Assembly: GCF_000524195.1 (NCBI RefSeq)
Contig: NW_020170404.1
Location: forward strand, 1 to 64,000
From: Echinococcus granulosus
Lineage: Eukaryota; Platyhelminthes; Cestoda; Cyclophyllidea; Taeniidae
DNA length: 64,000 nt
Direction: 5' to 3'
Shown here: positions 61,172 to 64,000 of the stretch, piece by piece
Layout: the number at the start of each line of letters is the position of its first letter
Position numbering within the stretch: the first letter of the stretch is position 1
Translations under genes and position numbers: made by a program
Notes under the pieces: generated by a model
Told to the model about the DNA's origin: nothing
What the model saw: the letters and a program-made list of their open reading frames with translations, nothing else
The model's database searches: none

Positions 61172-62498
61172 CTGTCGATAACACAGAAGGAAGGTGATTC
61201 ATGCTTCAAAAAGTAATTTGGAAAGAAAATAAATCCAAAAACAGCTTGAAAGTGCACATGCAACATGTGTAGCCCAATCAACCAAATTTTTAAAGCTTAA
61301 AAGAATCATATCATCCACTATAGCCACATCCTATTCCCAAATAAAATTAGTATTAAAACACCCAATAAGCAGACTGCATCCAAACTAACAATAAAAATGT
61401 GTTCCTTTTGATCAAACCTAGCAAAAAAAACAAACAGTCTGCAGCGTCAAAACTCGAAAATGATGTCGAAAGTGATTGAGATTCTAAAAATGTGCTCAAT
61501 GCTACATAATTTTAAGGACTTATATCTCGGGGACCAAATTGTCATCCATCTCCATGCTTACCTAAACCTCCTTTGCCCCATAACTAAAACAATAATTCTT
61601 AATGTAGCTGGCATAGACCTGAAAGTATATCTGCCGTATAAGACGAAACATAGGCCTTTAGTCTGATGCACAATACTCACCCCCGAACCACAAAGTGCTG
61701 TCAGTTGTTTGCACTGATATCAAAAGCCACTTAGTAGCATTAAACGCATTTCAAGGTGAACATATTTTAATTCTGAAATTTTTAGTGGTAGCTAGCAATT
61801 TTGCTTTTAGCAGCCTAAATAGATGCATCTGATTATTGAATTAAATCGTGTCATTTGTAAGCGAGTTTTTGGCAACTCTCTTTTCAATGTATGCAGTAAA
61901 CACTATTTTGCAACTAACTTGACTTTAAAAATGAAAACTAAAGCGTTATATATTACTGCTACTCAAATTGTAATCAAAATAGAGCTATATTTAGCTATTT
62001 TCTCGGTGGAGGTGTATACAACGCATCTGAGATCGCCGAACGTGTGGCACCCCACCTTGAAGTTTTTAACGTGTATTTTAATCCAAGTGCCAGAATTGCT
62101 ACTCAGGGTCTGACTACTTGGGGACTGATTTCATAAAGAAATTAGCCCTTTTTGGGACCGTATAAAGTCAATCCAGCATGAATTTCCACTGGTAACTTAC
62201 GGAAAGTTTGTGAGGGATGAGCACGACAGCGAGTCTTACAGTCAAGAGGAGGCACTACCCAAGAGGTCTAGGAAGCCCATATAGCTAGACACAGCCACGC
62301 AAAGTCACATCACTGGGACACCACCATACACTAAAGCTAACTAGGTCATCCCTAAAGTGGATGAATGCTCCCGCAGGAAAATGGGAAGACGGAAGATTAA
62401 ATCAAAAATAGTCAATATACATAACACAAACGTACATAGTGGGAGTTCAAGGAATAGAGATGATCGAGGATAAAAGGTTGCTAGAGTGCTACATTTTC
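61172..62498. other. Spacer, nothing recognised
   Basis: A+T-rich in its first half. Small open frames only, without domains. It may include the promoter of the GPCPD1-like gene and the 3' untranslated region of the next gene. Confidence 0.35.
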
Positions 62499-64000
62499 CT
62501 ACACCTGGGAACCATCACCTTTGGGTACTACGACAACGGGCTGCTGTCCACCTTGCCAAGCGTTGGCAAGGTTACGTAGCACCGACTGGATACCTACTAT
62601 CTCCTCTGCTGGTGCGGCCTCCGCAATCTGCTGGATGTCCTGCAGCGCTGGCGACAGAACCCCCTCATCCTCATCCTCTTCCTCTCCCTCCTCCGCTTCC
62701 ACTTCCGGCGCTTCACCATCCAGTCTCTGATGAATTTGCTGTTGGCAACAAATGTCCACCAGGGACTCCAATTTCGCCCCAGTCGGCAAGGTGGACGTGG
62801 AGGAGGGTAGGAGCGGTGATGATGGTAGTAGCGACTGTGCTTGAACACTTTTTAATTCCTCAGTAGAATTGAGGCTCGACCTCTCCAGACGCTTTTTCCG
62901 ACGAAAGCGCATGTTGATGATGTCTCGTGTGGTGCAGATTTTACCGTACTTCTCTGTAAAGATGAAAATTTGAATTGCAGGTTACGCGAACTTACGCATA
63001 CATACAACTCCATTAAACTAGTGAGATAGGATGCTAGCAATGTGTTACGTCGGAGTTTGGTTATCATTTCCGATTCTGTGAATAAGGCTGTTTGTGGTAA
63101 CCTTATAAAAACGTGATTGGAAATCAAATTAATTCAAAACATCAGATCGCCAATCACCTCAACCTGAGTACCTACCTCTGAAAAACACTTTAAATCGCAA
63201 TATCGTCCGACAAGGTGGTGAGGACTGTAATCAAGAAGATAAAATAAACCAACCATAAAATGATTTCAGGAACTAAAAGAGGCTAGCAATATACTTCCGC
63301 CACCCACAAATGTCATGAATGGACACAATAATGCACTAATACCGCTTTATATCAAAAAATTTGATTTCAGCGTATTCCATAGAACAAAATGTTTCCATTT
63401 CGATAGCCAAGCACCAACTTTAAAATAAGCTGAAATAAGTTACAACATCGTATTAAATCAGGTAGCAACCAGTATCATTTATCATGAAATTCAGACTAAT
63501 GCAGAATGTACAACACATGCCTCCTACCTTTATTTAATTCCATAGAGGTTCAAATCAGTGCGTTAAAGTTCACCCACTCACAGAGAGGAAAAAGTTTTTT
63601 GAACCTTATTAGTCTGTCGGATTACAGCCTCCCACATTATCGACAAATGCAAAACCCAACTATTAAAAAAAACGAACCCTTAATATGGTGTTTCAGCTCT
63701 CCCATATTGGGATTGAAGGCAAGAATCTGCTCAATCTCCGCTGTCTCCGCTGGCGTGAGCCGTCGATTGTGTGGATAGAGCATTGCGGACTCAGGATCCA
63801 CGGGATGACAATGTCGCATGTCGTAGCTGACGATCCGCAATCGGCCCTCGCAGTACTTCACCGAGAAGCAACTACCACAACCAATCTTCGTCGTGTGTTG
63901 GTTGCGCCGTCGAATCGGCTCACTGCGACGCGATCCGTAATGCACGCAGACATACCGCAACTTCTTGTACTTGCATAGCGCCTCCTGTCGACCCCCTGTG
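62499..64000 (-). CDS. FAR1/ZSWIM-like zinc-finger protein, 3' part (continues past right edge)
   Basis: Two exons on the minus strand: 63678 to beyond 64000, and 62499-62953, joined in phase 1 (AAGG|GTTCG donor, TTTACAG acceptor, intron 724 bases). The upstream exon codes YVCVHYGSRRSEP, IGCGSCFSVKY, an R-h-x-x-Y-D-M-x-HCH segment, and then RRLTPAETAEIEQILAFNPN. The Cys...GCxxCF...HxH spacing fits a FAR1-type (WRKY-GCM1) DNA-binding zinc finger as in transposase-derived ZSWIM1/3-like proteins. The downstream exon continues KYGKICTTRDIINMRFRRKK and ends with a Ser-rich linker, an acidic run (EEGEEEDEDEG) and a tail ending in GDGSQV with stop TGA. No SWIM finger or transposase core follows in this fragment. 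Probably nuclear; the family call is inference from the motif. Confidence 0.7.

Noticed and set aside
62486..62866. Open frames antisense to the 3' exon of the zinc-finger gene
   Set aside because: They reflect codon bias of the acidic/Ser-rich real exon; poly-Pro, Ser and His content is a shadow effect.
1..64000. CRISPR arrays, bacterial operons, rRNA genes, microRNA hairpins
   Set aside because: No regularly spaced direct repeats, Shine-Dalgarno-led gene strings or rRNA signatures were seen; a few known flatworm microRNA seeds were looked for by eye without success, which is not an exhaustive search.

Overview
This is eukaryotic nuclear DNA, most likely from a parasitic flatworm and perhaps a cestode. 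Genes are split by GT-AG introns, some only 36-49 bases long. The spacers are long, A+T-leaning and full of decayed repeats. No bacterial or viral gene arrangement was seen. The species call is inference only: the sequence shows an animal-type gene set (RPL35, mitochondrial ATP synthase gamma, GPCPD1, CBR1-type carbonyl reductases), and the repeats resemble terminal-repeat retrotransposons known from tapeworms.

Left half (1-31 kb): an expanded carbonyl reductase (CBR1-type short-chain dehydrogenase/reductase) cluster. I count eight loci. Three have complete open frames with the same seven exon lengths (15, 276, 113, 126, 139, 64 and 113 bases; 281 codons): C (6741-8647, minus), E (21884-23760, minus) and F (25532-30656, plus). 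Exon 1 codes only five residues. E keeps the whole catalytic tetrad, C has Cys in place of the catalytic Tyr, and F has Thr in place of the catalytic Ser. Five further loci are broken or partial: A (319-1431, plus), B (3437-4045, minus), H (about 9160-9412, plus), D (12426-12538, minus) and G (21100-21730, plus). A/B and H/D are mirrored tail-to-tail pairs joined by a shared 3' flank, so inverted segmental duplication built much of the region. A decayed ubiquitin-specific protease gene (15798-17035) lies inside the cluster.

Middle (31-51 kb): mostly gene-poor and repeat-rich. It holds one intronless gene for a leucine-rich, single-pass membrane protein (33798-34868, minus) and a repeat family with about 200-base terminal direct repeats around a body of about 650 bases, present as two near-complete elements (39330-40440 and 46510-47510) and several solo terminal repeats.

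Right end (51-64 kb): conserved housekeeping genes. RPL35 (minus; its first coding exon is just the start codon) and the ATP synthase gamma subunit gene (plus) are divergent across about 690 bases. Then come the 3' exons of a GPCPD1-like glycerophosphodiesterase (minus), with two possible upstream exons, and the 3' end of a FAR1/ZSWIM-like zinc-finger gene (minus) that runs off the right edge.
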